64,000 bases of DNA, taken from NCBI RefSeq assembly GCF_003050865.1, contig NZ_QAOK01000019.1:1-64000 (forward strand). Reading direction: 5' to 3'. The position numbers and the translations under genes were made by a program. Positions 55,785-64,000 of this stretch are shown in pieces. Positions within the stretch are counted from its first letter, which is position 1; each line of letters opens with the position of its first letter. The stretch comes from Nitrosospira multiformis. Lineage in GTDB: Bacteria; Pseudomonadota; Gammaproteobacteria; Burkholderiales; Nitrosomonadaceae. The notes below the pieces were generated by a model. It searched no databases, was not told the DNA's origin, and worked only from the letters and a program-made list of their open reading frames with translations.

Positions 55785-57092
55785 ATGCAAATACATGATC
55801 TGATCGGTATCGGCTTTGGTCCCTCCAACATTGCGCTTGCCATTACCCTGGAGGAAAAGAAACAGGAAGGATACGACATAGACGCGTTTTTTATCGAGAA
55901 ACAGCCGGGTTTCGCCTGGCATCCAAACATGATGCTGGACAATGCGCATATGCAGATTTCCTTCCTGAAGGATCTGGTCACCCTGCGGAATCCCTCCAGT
56001 CACTTTACATTCATCAACTATCTTCATCAAAAACAGCGGCTGCAGGACTTTATCAATCTCAAAACCTTTTTCCCCAGCCGCCACGAATTCAACGATTACC
56101 TCGCCTGGGCCGCCTCCCATTTCGACGATCGCTGTGCTTACGGCGAAGAAGTTCTGGAAGTGCTACCGGAGAAGCGTAATGATGAAGTGATGCTGCTGCG
56201 CGTGCGTTCGCGGGATTCCACTGGAACTGTGCGGGAACGGCTGACCCGCAATCTCATTGTCAGCGTCGGGGGTGTTCCCAGCATACCCGAATGCTTCCAA
56301 TCGCTGAAAGGCGACAAGCGAATATTTCATTCGAACAGTTATCTCCGCGAGATCGAGCGGCATAAGGAAGCAAAAAAAATAGCGGTCGTGGGTGCAGGTC
56401 AAAGCGCGTCGGAAATTTTCATGGATCTGCACAACCGCTCTGATGCTCCGCAGATTGACCTGATCATGCGCGCCCGCGCAATCAAACCGTCGGACGACAG
56501 CCCCTTTGTAAACGAAATCTTCAATACCGATTTCACCGACTTCGTTTTCAGTCGTTCAGAACACGACCGAGTTTCTCTTCTGGAGGAGTTCTGGCATACC
56601 AATTACGCTGCACCTGATCTGGTTTTGATCGAACAGATCTTTAATGTGTTCTACCAGCAGAGAGTTACTGGCAATACCCGCCACCGCTTCCTGCGGCGTC
56701 ATGAAGTCGCGAGCGTCAGTGCTTTGCCGGAAGGCGGCATTCAATTATTTCTGCGCGATTTGAATGCGGGGCGGGAATACAGTGCGGTCTACGATGCAGT
56801 CGTGCTTGCAACCGGCTATGGACGGAATTATCACAAATCCTTGCTGAAACCCCTTTCACCCTATATGGATGACTTCAGCGTAGATCGCAACTACCGGCTG
56901 AAAAGTACGCCGAATTTTCGGCCTGCCATCTTCCTTCAGGGGGCCTGCGAATCAACTCACGGTCTGAGCGATACGCTGCTTTCAGTTACAGCAGTCCGCA
57001 CGAACGAAATAGGACAGGCGCTCGTGGGTATGGTCAATGATCCGGTTGCGAAGCAGGCAGAAAACCCGGTGCGTGCAGTGGCCGTCCGTTGA
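55785..57092 (+). CDS. L-ornithine N5-oxygenase (PvdA-like)
   Basis: A 435-residue FAD- and NADPH-dependent monooxygenase that hydroxylates the side-chain amine of ornithine (or lysine). MQIHDLIGIGFGPSNIALAI holds the FAD GxGPSN motif at residues 10-15. MQISFLKDLVTLRNPSSHFTFINYLH is the substrate-site stretch shared with PvdA and SidA; IAVVGAGQSASEIF near 195 is the NADPH motif; VVLATGYGR near 340 closes the fold. The KDLVTLRNP form favours ornithine over lysine. The ATG at 55785 with GAGGA upstream is chosen over longer frames that overlap the previous gene. It is the first committed step of the hydroxamate. Confidence 0.9.
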   Translation: MQIHDLIGIGFGPSNIALAITLEEKKQEGYDIDAFFIEKQPGFAWHPNMMLDNAHMQISFLKDLVTLRNPSSHFTFINYLHQKQRLQDFINLKTFFPSRHEFNDYLAWAASHFDDRCAYGEEVLEVLPEKRNDEVMLLRVRSRDSTGTVRERLTRNLIVSVGGVPSIPECFQSLKGDKRIFHSNSYLREIERHKEAKKIAVVGAGQSASEIFMDLHNRSDAPQIDLIMRARAIKPSDDSPFVNEIFNTDFTDFVFSRSEHDRVSLLEEFWHTNYAAPDLVLIEQIFNVFYQQRVTGNTRHRFLRRHEVASVSALPEGGIQLFLRDLNAGREYSAVYDAVVLATGYGRNYHKSLLKPLSPYMDDFSVDRNYRLKSTPNFRPAIFLQGACESTHGLSDTLLSVTAVRTNEIGQALVGMVNDPVAKQAENPVRAVAVR

Positions 57093-57186
57093 ATCTTGAA
57101 AACGAAAATCTACTTCAATCTCATGAATACGAGTTGATAACACCTCCCCCACTTACAATTTTTTAACTACCAGCAACCACAAAAAA

Positions 57187-59538
57187 ATGAAAGCCTATAC
57201 AAAAACTATTAAAGGGCATCGTCGTCCACTTACTCCACTTACACGACCCACCAGACTTGTAATCGCAATACAGTACGCACTCCTCAGCCTGTCCGTGGCT
57301 GGCTACGGGCATGCACAGGAAACTTCCCTGGAGTCAGCCAAAAAATTTCAAACGAGTGTTCCTGCGACAGAAGATAATGCCGAGTCCTCTGCTACAGAGT
57401 CTTCCAGATCGGGGGAAAAAGCTTCAAAAGAGAAAACCTCCCCGACTCAGGATGCTACGCAGCGAGGGGAGACCACTGAATCAGCCAAACCCTCCGAAAC
57501 GGTTCTGCCGACCCTGGTCATCCGGGAAAAAGGAGTCCAGGAAGGATATGGCGTTAAAAACAGCATGACGGCGACCAAAACCAAGACGCCGATTATAGAG
57601 GTACCGCAGTCCATTTCAGTCATCAATCGCAATGAACTGACCATGCGCGGGGTAAATCTCAACTTCACCGAAGCACTGCGCTATGTACCGGGGGTCGTAG
57701 CTGACACACTTGGTTTCAATGGAACAGGCTTCGAGTATGTAAGCATGAGGGGCTTCAATTCCCTGAGCACTGCCAACTTCCGGGATAATTTAAGCCAGCA
57801 GGGGAGAGGATTTTTTTTTGCTGACTTCATTACCGACCCCTATTCCCTCGAGCGGGTAGATGTATTGCGCGGTCCCACTTCGGTGACGTTTGGCCGGGGC
57901 GATGCGGGAGGTATCATAAACCGTGTTACAAAGCTGCCCACCTCCACGCCTATCCGGGAGGTCGAGCTTCAGTACGGCAATTTCGACCGCAAGCGGATTG
58001 CCGGAGACTTTGGCTTGGCCAATGAAGATGGAACGCTCATGTTTCGCCTGGTGACCAGCGCGCTGGATACGGACACCCAGGTACGCTTTCCCAATACAGG
58101 TGGGGACCGTGCGCAAATCAGGCGCTTCTACATTGCGCCGTCGCTGACCTGGCGCCCCACGGACAGGACATCCGTCACACTTTTTGGCGATATCCTGAAC
58201 AACCGCAGCGAAGCGGCCGCCTTTTACGTAGCAACGCCAGAGGGCAGTCCCACCAATACGTTGCTGGGCGAACCCAACTTCACGCGGTATTCAAGCGACC
58301 AGGCTTCCTTCAGCTACAAACTCGAGCACCATTTCAACGACACCTTCACGGTACGGCAAAACTTCCGTTTCATGAGTCTCGATGGCAGATACAGAGACAT
58401 TAACCCCGCAGGATTTGCCGCGGATGGACGGACCTTGGATCGCAGTTCAGTCGCTACCCGCGAACGGTTGGATCAAACCGTGCTGGATACGCACGTGGAA
58501 GCTCGTACCCGGACAGGTCCCCTCAATCATACCGTACTGGCCGGAATCGACTGGAACCGTGTTGAGTCCACCCTCAACCATTTTATAGGCAGCGCTCCCT
58601 CCATTGATATTTTCAATCCTGTATATAACCAGCCGGTGCCCACCCCGGATTTCCTATTCATCGATGGCAACCAAAAGATAGATCAAGTTGGATTTTACGT
58701 ACAGGATCAAATCAAGTTCAACCAGTGGGTGTTGACTCTGAGCGGCCGCCACGACAGAGTGTCGAGCGTTACCAACGTTAATATTTTCGATCCGCAGCAT
58801 AACGCGAGCAAGGATTCAGCATACACCGGTAGGGCGGGGTTGACCTATCTTTTCTCCAACGGAATTGCGCCTTATTTCAGTTACTCACAGTCGTTTCTGC
58901 CTCAATATGGAATCGATTTTTTTAATAACACTCCCTTCAAACCTGCGCGCGCTTCCCAGTATGAAGTGGGCATCAAGTATCAGCCTCCGGGCACCAGGAA
59001 TCTGTTTACGGCGGCATTGTTCGAATTGACCAAAACCAACGTTTTGATTCCTGATCCCCGCACACCGCTTGGCGTGTCGCAAGCAGGAGAGATACGCTCC
59101 CGGGGCGCGGAAGTGGAAGCAAGAACGGAAATTTACCGGGGAATGAATTTGATTGGCGCATTCACTTATAACGACGTCAAGGTAACAGAAAGCGCCACTG
59201 GTTTTATAGGTAACATGCCTGTTCGCGTACCCAACCTGACGACCTCAGCCTGGCTCGACTATAACCTCGGCACATTGAATGTTAGCTGGTTGAAGGGGTT
59301 CTTCATCGGAGGCGGCGTACGCTATGTGGGCAGGGTATTCAATGATGAGGCGAATACCAGCACTACACCTTCCTTTACCCTCTTCGATGCAATGCTGCGA
59401 TACGATCACGGCCCCTGGCAATTTCTCATCAATGCCAACAATATATTCGATGATAAATACTATTCGGCCAGCACCGGCGGAAATTTCTTCCTGGGGACAC
59501 GACGTAGTGTTATAGGGACATTGAAACTCAGGTTTTAA
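57187..59538 (+). CDS. TonB-dependent siderophore receptor
   Basis: A 783-residue outer-membrane receptor. A signal peptide ends near residue 44 (VAGYGHAQ). An unusual linker rich in S, E, K and T follows (about 50-110), before a TonB-box-like VLPTLVIRE. The plug has IIEVPQSISVINRNELTMRGVNLNFTEALRYVPGV and YVSMRGFNSLSTANFRDN, then LERVDVLRGPTSVTFGRGDAGGIINRVTK. The 22-strand barrel ends GTLKLRF with a terminal Phe. There is no N-terminal signalling (STN) domain, so a FecR-type regulator is not expected. It should import the ferric hydroxamate made by this locus. It follows the hydroxylase by 94 bp. Confidence 0.92.
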   Translation: MKAYTKTIKGHRRPLTPLTRPTRLVIAIQYALLSLSVAGYGHAQETSLESAKKFQTSVPATEDNAESSATESSRSGEKASKEKTSPTQDATQRGETTESAKPSETVLPTLVIREKGVQEGYGVKNSMTATKTKTPIIEVPQSISVINRNELTMRGVNLNFTEALRYVPGVVADTLGFNGTGFEYVSMRGFNSLSTANFRDNLSQQGRGFFFADFITDPYSLERVDVLRGPTSVTFGRGDAGGIINRVTKLPTSTPIREVELQYGNFDRKRIAGDFGLANEDGTLMFRLVTSALDTDTQVRFPNTGGDRAQIRRFYIAPSLTWRPTDRTSVTLFGDILNNRSEAAAFYVATPEGSPTNTLLGEPNFTRYSSDQASFSYKLEHHFNDTFTVRQNFRFMSLDGRYRDINPAGFAADGRTLDRSSVATRERLDQTVLDTHVEARTRTGPLNHTVLAGIDWNRVESTLNHFIGSAPSIDIFNPVYNQPVPTPDFLFIDGNQKIDQVGFYVQDQIKFNQWVLTLSGRHDRVSSVTNVNIFDPQHNASKDSAYTGRAGLTYLFSNGIAPYFSYSQSFLPQYGIDFFNNTPFKPARASQYEVGIKYQPPGTRNLFTAALFELTKTNVLIPDPRTPLGVSQAGEIRSRGAEVEARTEIYRGMNLIGAFTYNDVKVTESATGFIGNMPVRVPNLTTSAWLDYNLGTLNVSWLKGFFIGGGVRYVGRVFNDEANTSTTPSFTLFDAMLRYDHGPWQFLINANNIFDDKYYSASTGGNFFLGTRRSVIGTLKLRF

Positions 59539-59582
59539 TGTCAGCACAGAGAAACTTGTTCTACGATAGATGAGACGCTTGT

Positions 59583-60584
59583 ATGGCGCTTGATCCTGAT
59601 CTTGCAGCATTTCTCGAACTTGTGGAAGCGGGCATCAGCAATGGTGTCCCTCCCTTGCACGAGCTGCCGCCCGCGAAAGCGCGCGAACAATACGACATAT
59701 CCACCCTGGCTCTGGATAGCCCCGGTATGGAGGTGGCAAGTGTCAAGGAAATCGGCATCCTTTGCCGGGATGGAAATGAGATAACAGCGAGACTCTATGC
59801 GCCTCTGCTGGACGAGTCATTGAATGGTTTATCGGCATCCGCGCTGCTGTATTTTCATGGGGGGGGATATTGTGTAGGCAGCCTGGATTCCCACGACTCG
59901 CTATGCCGCACACTGGCTGCGCTGACCCCCTGCTGCGTGCTGAACGTCAGCTACCGGTTGGCGCCTGATCATCCGTTTCCCACCGCGGTGCATGATGCGC
60001 AAGATGCCTACCAATGGCTTCTTTCCAACGGACCCGCTCATGGTATCGATCCCCAACGGATAGCCGTGGGAGGCGATAGCGCAGGGGGCACGCTGGCCAC
60101 CGGATTGACTATCGCCGCCAGGGAAATGGGTTGGCCGCAGCCGGTATTCCAGGCGCTGCTCTACCCATGCACAAGCGCATGGCAGGATACTGATTCGCAC
60201 CGCCGCCTTGCACAGGGATATCTGCTCGAAGCCCCGACGCTGCAATGGATGTTCAACAATTACCTTACCAGCGAAAGAGACCGGACAGACTGGCGCTTTG
60301 CGCCGCTTGAGGCAGAGGATTTAAGTGGCCTCGCTCCGGCATTCATCGCCCTGGCTGAATACGACCCGCTCGTGGATGAAGGAGTTGAATACGCCAGCAG
60401 GCTCAAAGAAGCCGGCGTGCCTACTCAACTGAAAATATATGAAGGGATGACGCATGATTTCGCACGTCTGGGGAATATCCTCAACGACGCAAGCAAGGTA
60501 CGAGAGGATATTGCACGGGCGCTGACTATGGGCTTTGAAGTGGGGCAGAAGGTGGGTCTACGCCCGCAACACATCTTGCCCTGA
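59583..60584 (+). CDS. Alpha/beta hydrolase, hormone-sensitive-lipase family
   Basis: A 333-residue esterase. LLYFHGGGYCVGSLDSHDSLCRTLA holds the HGGG oxyanion motif, VGGDSAGGTLATGL the nucleophile Ser in GDSAGG, LAEYDPLVDEGVEYASRL the acid Asp and YEGMTHDFARL the His. No signal peptide is seen. It follows the receptor by 44 bases and may be co-transcribed. In a siderophore locus it could release iron by cutting the siderophore or edit its acyl groups, but a general esterase with no link to iron is equally possible. Confidence 0.88.
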   Translation: MALDPDLAAFLELVEAGISNGVPPLHELPPAKAREQYDISTLALDSPGMEVASVKEIGILCRDGNEITARLYAPLLDESLNGLSASALLYFHGGGYCVGSLDSHDSLCRTLAALTPCCVLNVSYRLAPDHPFPTAVHDAQDAYQWLLSNGPAHGIDPQRIAVGGDSAGGTLATGLTIAAREMGWPQPVFQALLYPCTSAWQDTDSHRRLAQGYLLEAPTLQWMFNNYLTSERDRTDWRFAPLEAEDLSGLAPAFIALAEYDPLVDEGVEYASRLKEAGVPTQLKIYEGMTHDFARLGNILNDASKVREDIARALTMGFEVGQKVGLRPQHILP

Positions 60585-60589
60585 TAGAT

Positions 60590-60831
60590 GCATCACGATT
60601 ATAGCTGTGCAACCAGTCATCCAGATCGATTTGCAATTCCTCGATTGAGCGATATATTTTTCTGCGAAACGCCACCTGATAAAACTCTTGCAGAATGGTC
60701 TGTGAACGCGCTTACAGATGTCATTGGTCAATGACATCGAGCATGATAGTCAGGTAGAGCTGGTAATCATGGATTTCTGGCTTGTCACAGTACTCAGTGC
60801 CAAGATCAGTCAGAACGTGGCTCAGTTCATC
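60590..60831 (-). pseudogene. Decayed integrase-core transposase, IS481-like
   Basis: The minus strand reads in one frame ELSHVLTDLGTEYCDKP then HDYQLYL, two stops, and finally LQEFYQVAFRRKIYRSIEEL then QIDLDDWLHSYN. This follows, as I remember the family, the conserved C-terminal DDE part of IS481/IS3-type transposases (VLTDRGTEYCG...ALNDIEHT...EFYQVTFRKKLY...DLDEWLDHYN). In-frame stops and a missing segment of about 15 codons show that it is dead. No N-terminal half or clear IS ends were found. Confidence 0.75.
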
Positions 60832-61184
60832 TTCATGCAAAACCCCTCCTTCAAAGGAAGTATTGCTAAATACTGACGTTGCCGCCGGCTACATTTTGTG
60901 AGCCCCATCGTAGGCTGCATTATTTGCTGAAATGGGAACGATGTCCTTGCACGACCAATTCCTCGTGTTCCAGCCAGAACGTACAGAATCCTCCAGCTTC
61001 TGAATTCGGTTAAATTGCATGAAGCCGCTCGGCTGATCCTAATAGGTGCTCGGGGGTAGTGGGTTCTTGCAAAAAAATTCTTGACCCTGTCGAAAACTCT
61101 TACATTCACTTCGATTAGTCCATTATTTTCTGCCATGCTGCTGGCGGGGCTGGGATTGGTAGGGTCTATGGTTCGACGTAAAAA

Positions 61185-61220
61185 CTTAACAACCCCCGGC
61201 TAAAGTCGGTAGTTGTTAAG
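61185..61220. repeat. Hairpin with 9-bp perfect outer stem
   Basis: CTTAACAAC (61185-61193) and GTTGTTAAG (61212-61220) pair perfectly; inside, CCGGC and GTCGG can also pair with one G-U. It is 99 bp past the NRPS stop on the minus strand. It may be an element end or an NRPS transcript end. Confidence 0.7.
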
Positions 61221-61318
61221 TGGGACCATGGTTGAAACAGTTCCTGGCCTAGGTGCTTTATCTAGCATGTCGCATATTGCAGACCTCGTGCAGCACTATT
61301 TCTCAAACTGGAACCGAA

Positions 61319-64000
61319 TCAAGTAATCTCGATTGAGGCACGCGATGTGAGACTGCATTCTATGCCCAGTAATAAAGCCTCTGCTCGCACGATGGCAAAA
61401 TGATTCGTGTCGATCTCGTTTTGAAGTTGTTCAGCCTGGTCTATTTGCCGCGCAAGAGCCAATCTGTCTGATAGCGGACGTGCTGCCACCCACCAGCACG
61501 CGGGCTTTACGGACATGGGATTCAACACGGGCGCTTGCGCGGCTATCGCCTTTAGGTGACGAGCTACTATAAAGATACGTGCCAGCTCTTCCGCTCCCAG
61601 ATCTGCATAGCCGCCCTCTCCATTATTAGGCAGAATTGCGGCTTCTGGTGTTTGTCCCGCGGAAATCAATTCATCCAGCAAACCTGCCAAAGTCTCTTCC
61701 GATGGCTGCTCCGAGGATTGCAGACAACTCTTTTGATTTCCATCAGGGATAACTCCATCCGCGCCGTCAATTTTCGCTCCGGGCAGCACCACGGAAACAA
61801 AATCGGAAAAGTCCTGTCGCCAGTCGTCCGGCCCGGTCTCGCCCATACCGGGAATGAAAGGATCGATGAGGCCGAGAAATGCGATCTCCTGCCCCTCCAC
61901 CTCCAGTAACGCAGCCACCATGGCTGCAAGAGTGCCGCCAAGGGACCAGCCTGACAGGTGGTAAGGTCCTTTCGGCTGGGCATGGCGAATGATCTGGACA
62001 TAATCCACCGCCATCTGGACGAGAGAAGTATCGCGATGTCCGGGATCAGAGAGCATGCGGCAAGGTATTCCATAGACTGTTCGCTTCCCCTGTAGATGTC
62101 GCGCAAGCGGCTGGTAGTCGAACACTGTTCCCAATCCGGCATGGATGCAGAATAATGGCTCGAGTTTCGCTTTTTCGTCACTCTGATTTAACAGCAGCAG
62201 TGGCTGTGTTTTGTCAGAGGCTTCAACGTCCAGACCGAGCAAACCGGCAATGGTTGGACGTTGCATCAGATCCCGCAGCTTGAAATCGAATTTCAACCCG
62301 GGCAGGTTGCGCATTCGAGCCATGACTTTCAGACTGGAGAGCGAATCTCCGCCGAGAGCGAAGAAGTTGTCCGTCTCGCCTACCCGCTCCACACCCAGCA
62401 CCTCCTGCCAGATCTGAGCCAGAAGCCTGGCCTCCGGAGTAGAGGGTGCTCGATAAGTGTCGGCAGCAACAGCATCCGCCTCCGGTAATGCACTGCGGTC
62501 AAGCTTGCCACTGGGCAATCGGGGTAAATCGTCCAGGATGACGATATGCGTGGGCACCATATATTCGGGCAGCCGCCTGGCAAGTTGCTGCTTCAGCGTG
62601 CTTCCCAACCCCGCACTCCCCTTCCGGACTAACGCAGTCGCCCCCCTCATCTCATTCTGCACGACATAAGCGGCGAGTTGCGGTCCTCCCACCCCTTCCC
62701 GAACAACGACTGCAACATCGGTCAGTCCGGTAAGCTCACGTACGCATGCCTCTATCTCGCCCAGCTCGATCCGGAACCCGCGAATCTTCACTTGATGGTC
62801 AGCACGGCAGATATATTCGATATTGCCGTCCTCCAGCCAACGCACCAGATCACCCGTGCGATAGAGCCGGCCGCCATTTCCGTCAAATGGATCGGCTACA
62901 AAGCGTTCCGCTGTCAGTCCCGCTCGTCCCAGGTACCCGCGAGCAAGGCCATAGCCCCCAATGTACAATTCCCCAATCATGCCTACGGGTACCGGTTGCA
63001 TATCGACGTCGAGCACATACGCGGTACGTTCTCCCACGGGTCTGCCGATAGGTGCGTAGGCACAATCGAAACTGTTGCTTGCTTCCGTCTTCCAGATCAA
63101 TGGGGTAACAACCGTCTCGGTGGGTCCGTAACCATTGATCAGAATGCGCGGCCGCAAGGTCTTTCGCACCAGATCGTAGGAAGCTTTGGGCATGGCTTCG
63201 CCTCCGAAGACATAAAGCTCTACCGGGGGCGGATCGCTGCGGGGCGCAGCCCATTCGGCAACCTGGCCCAGGTAAGCGGGCGGAAATGCCGCATTGGTAA
63301 TGCCATAGCTGTGTAAAGCGTCGTATGTCTGCTCCGCGGTCCACAATTCCTGGTCGCGCACTGCCAGACCGGCACCGACTGTCAGTGCGGTCAGCCAGCG
63401 CTCATGTGCGCCATCGAATGAGAATGACATGAAGAGCAGCTCGCATGAGTGCGGTGTCATACCGTAAATCCCGGCGGTCGCTCGGCAGTGCATGCTCAGT
63501 GGACCGTGCGCTACCGCTACTCCCTTGGGGAGCCCGGTCGAGCCCGATGTGTAGATAATGTACGCCAGATTATGCTCATGGAGGAGAATGTCGGGGTCAG
63601 AGCCCGATTCTGCCGTGAGATCCAGGGAATCCAGCAACAGCGCCTGCCCTCCAAAGCCGCTGCCGAGCTTGGCGAGCAACTTTTCTTCCGTCAAGAGGAG
63701 TGACATGCCGCTGTCCTTCACCATGAAGGACAGGCGCTCTACCGGATATTCGGGGTCGAGTGGTACATAGGCTCCGCCGGCCTTGAGCACGCCCAGCAGC
63801 GTGACAATGACTTCGAGCGAGCGTTCCATCGCCACTCCTACTCTCACTTCCGGTCTCACACCCATACGGGCGAGATGGTGCGCCAGCCGGTTTGCCCGCT
63901 CATTCAACTCCGCATAGGATAGCTCCTGCTCGCCCATGAGCAGTGCAATCGCTTCAGGGTGGTGTTCCGCGTTCTGCTCGATCAGGTTGTGCACAAACTG
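61319..64000 (-). CDS. NRPS terminal module: adenylation, carrier and thioesterase (5' end beyond window)
   Basis: About 893 codons; the reading frame continues past the right edge, so more upstream modules are likely. An adenylation domain covers the first 500 residues: LAYIIYTSGSTGLPKGVAV (A3), FSFDGAHERW (A4), INGYGPTETVV (A5), GRLYRTGDLVRW (A7) and LPSGKLDRSAL (A10). A carrier domain follows with DNFFALGGDSLSSLKV (Ser for phosphopantetheine). A thioesterase (about 600-890) has GWSLGGTLA with the nucleophile Ser. Reading the specificity pocket by hand gives D-G-E-A-V-G-G-V-T, close to codes I recall for N5-hydroxyornithine derivatives; this is uncertain. With the hydroxylase, acyltransferase, exporter and receptor it builds a hydroxamate peptide siderophore. 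Confidence 0.93.
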   Translation of the reverse strand, partial: QFVHNLIEQNAEHHPEAIALLMGEQELSYAELNERANRLAHHLARMGVRPEVRVGVAMERSLEVIVTLLGVLKAGGAYVPLDPEYPVERLSFMVKDSGMSLLLTEEKLLAKLGSGFGGQALLLDSLDLTAESGSDPDILLHEHNLAYIIYTSGSTGLPKGVAVAHGPLSMHCRATAGIYGMTPHSCELLFMSFSFDGAHERWLTALTVGAGLAVRDQELWTAEQTYDALHSYGITNAAFPPAYLGQVAEWAAPRSDPPPVELYVFGGEAMPKASYDLVRKTLRPRILINGYGPTETVVTPLIWKTEASNSFDCAYAPIGRPVGERTAYVLDVDMQPVPVGMIGELYIGGYGLARGYLGRAGLTAERFVADPFDGNGGRLYRTGDLVRWLEDGNIEYICRADHQVKIRGFRIELGEIEACVRELTGLTDVAVVVREGVGGPQLAAYVVQNEMRGATALVRKGSAGLGSTLKQQLARRLPEYMVPTHIVILDDLPRLPSGKLDRSALPEADAVAADTYRAPSTPEARLLAQIWQEVLGVERVGETDNFFALGGDSLSSLKVMARMRNLPGLKFDFKLRDLMQRPTIAGLLGLDVEASDKTQPLLLLNQSDEKAKLEPLFCIHAGLGTVFDYQPLARHLQGKRTVYGIPCRMLSDPGHRDTSLVQMAVDYVQIIRHAQPKGPYHLSGWSLGGTLAAMVAALLEVEGQEIAFLGLIDPFIPGMGETGPDDWRQDFSDFVSVVLPGAKIDGADGVIPDGNQKSCLQSSEQPSEETLAGLLDELISAGQTPEAAILPNNGEGGYADLGAEELARIFIVARHLKAIAAQAPVLNPMSVKPACWWVAARPLSDRLALARQIDQAEQLQNEIDTNHFAIVRAEALLLGIECSLTSRASIEIT

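Larger units (their letters stand above)
60585..61318. other. Region of decayed mobile DNA between hydrolase and NRPS
   Basis: 734 bp without an intact gene. It contains the transposase remnant at 60590-60831, an open frame of about 100 codons (60822-61136, minus) with no recognisable product, and a hairpin at 61185-61220. It marks an insertion or rearrangement within the siderophore locus. Confidence 0.6.

Noticed and set aside
60822-61136. Open frame of 104 codons on the minus strand between the hydrolase and the NRPS
   Set aside because: No recognisable domain and it lies in decayed mobile DNA.

Overview
The window looks like the chromosome of a betaproteobacterium, most likely a Nitrosospira-like ammonia oxidiser (Nitrosomonadaceae). 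This rests on the gene set (heptose-type LPS, IspB, ObgE, TamAB, a second FtsH, an aa3-type oxidase subunit II with this N-terminus, a hydroxamate siderophore NRPS locus) and on protein similarity as I remember it; no search was run. Apart from one AT-rich gene the DNA is moderately GC-rich.

Layout. 1-3.3 kb: the start of coxB (cut by the window edge), a YdjM-type membrane hydrolase, a TetR regulator with a nearby palindrome, a 24-residue membrane peptide and a small DUF2795 protein. 3.4-6.6 kb: two GT9 heptosyltransferase-like genes and one GT-B glycosyltransferase. 6.7-8.0 kb: a PEBP protein and a DUF2892-like membrane protein, separated by 18 perfect copies of a 7-bp repeat. 8.1-11.7 kb: one AT-rich gene for a 1,214-residue membrane protein of unknown function with repeats inside it. 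11.9-19.7 kb: an ADP-heptose/LPS operon on the minus strand containing a fused glycosyltransferase-GmhA, an SDR, GmhB, HldE, a GT9, a GT2 and an inositol-phosphatase-family protein. 20.2-26.1 kb: tamA-tamB. 26.4-30.3 kb: ftsH and an rhlE-type helicase with a long leader. 30.4-37.2 kb: truncated haemoglobin, ceramidase-like membrane protein, exported peroxiredoxin, radA, and a pair made of an FMN glutamate-synthase-like protein and a triheme cytochrome. 37.8-49.1 kb: mostly housekeeping (MFS transporter, pirin, tilS, accA, an ABC-F protein, ampD, tRNA-Pro, ispB, rplU-rpmA, obgE).

49.2-51.2 kb holds a tight four-gene operon: a 70-residue leader-like peptide, a small membrane protein with an FFAPNP motif, an HTTM-like multi-pass protein, and a DCC-family CxxC protein. 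Its plan resembles peptide-maturation cassettes such as the SdpABC type. It is my best candidate for an undescribed system.

51.3-64 kb is an iron-acquisition island: a PepSY membrane protein and a PvdE-type exporter face an acyltransferase, an ornithine N5-oxygenase, a TonB receptor and an alpha/beta hydrolase. Two Fur-box-like sites lie in the divergent promoter region. A decayed transposase follows, then the terminal A-PCP-TE module of an NRPS that runs off the window. Together these genes would hydroxylate and acylate ornithine, build it into a peptide, export the siderophore and take the ferric form back up.

Short tandem repeats and palindromes recur between genes across the window.
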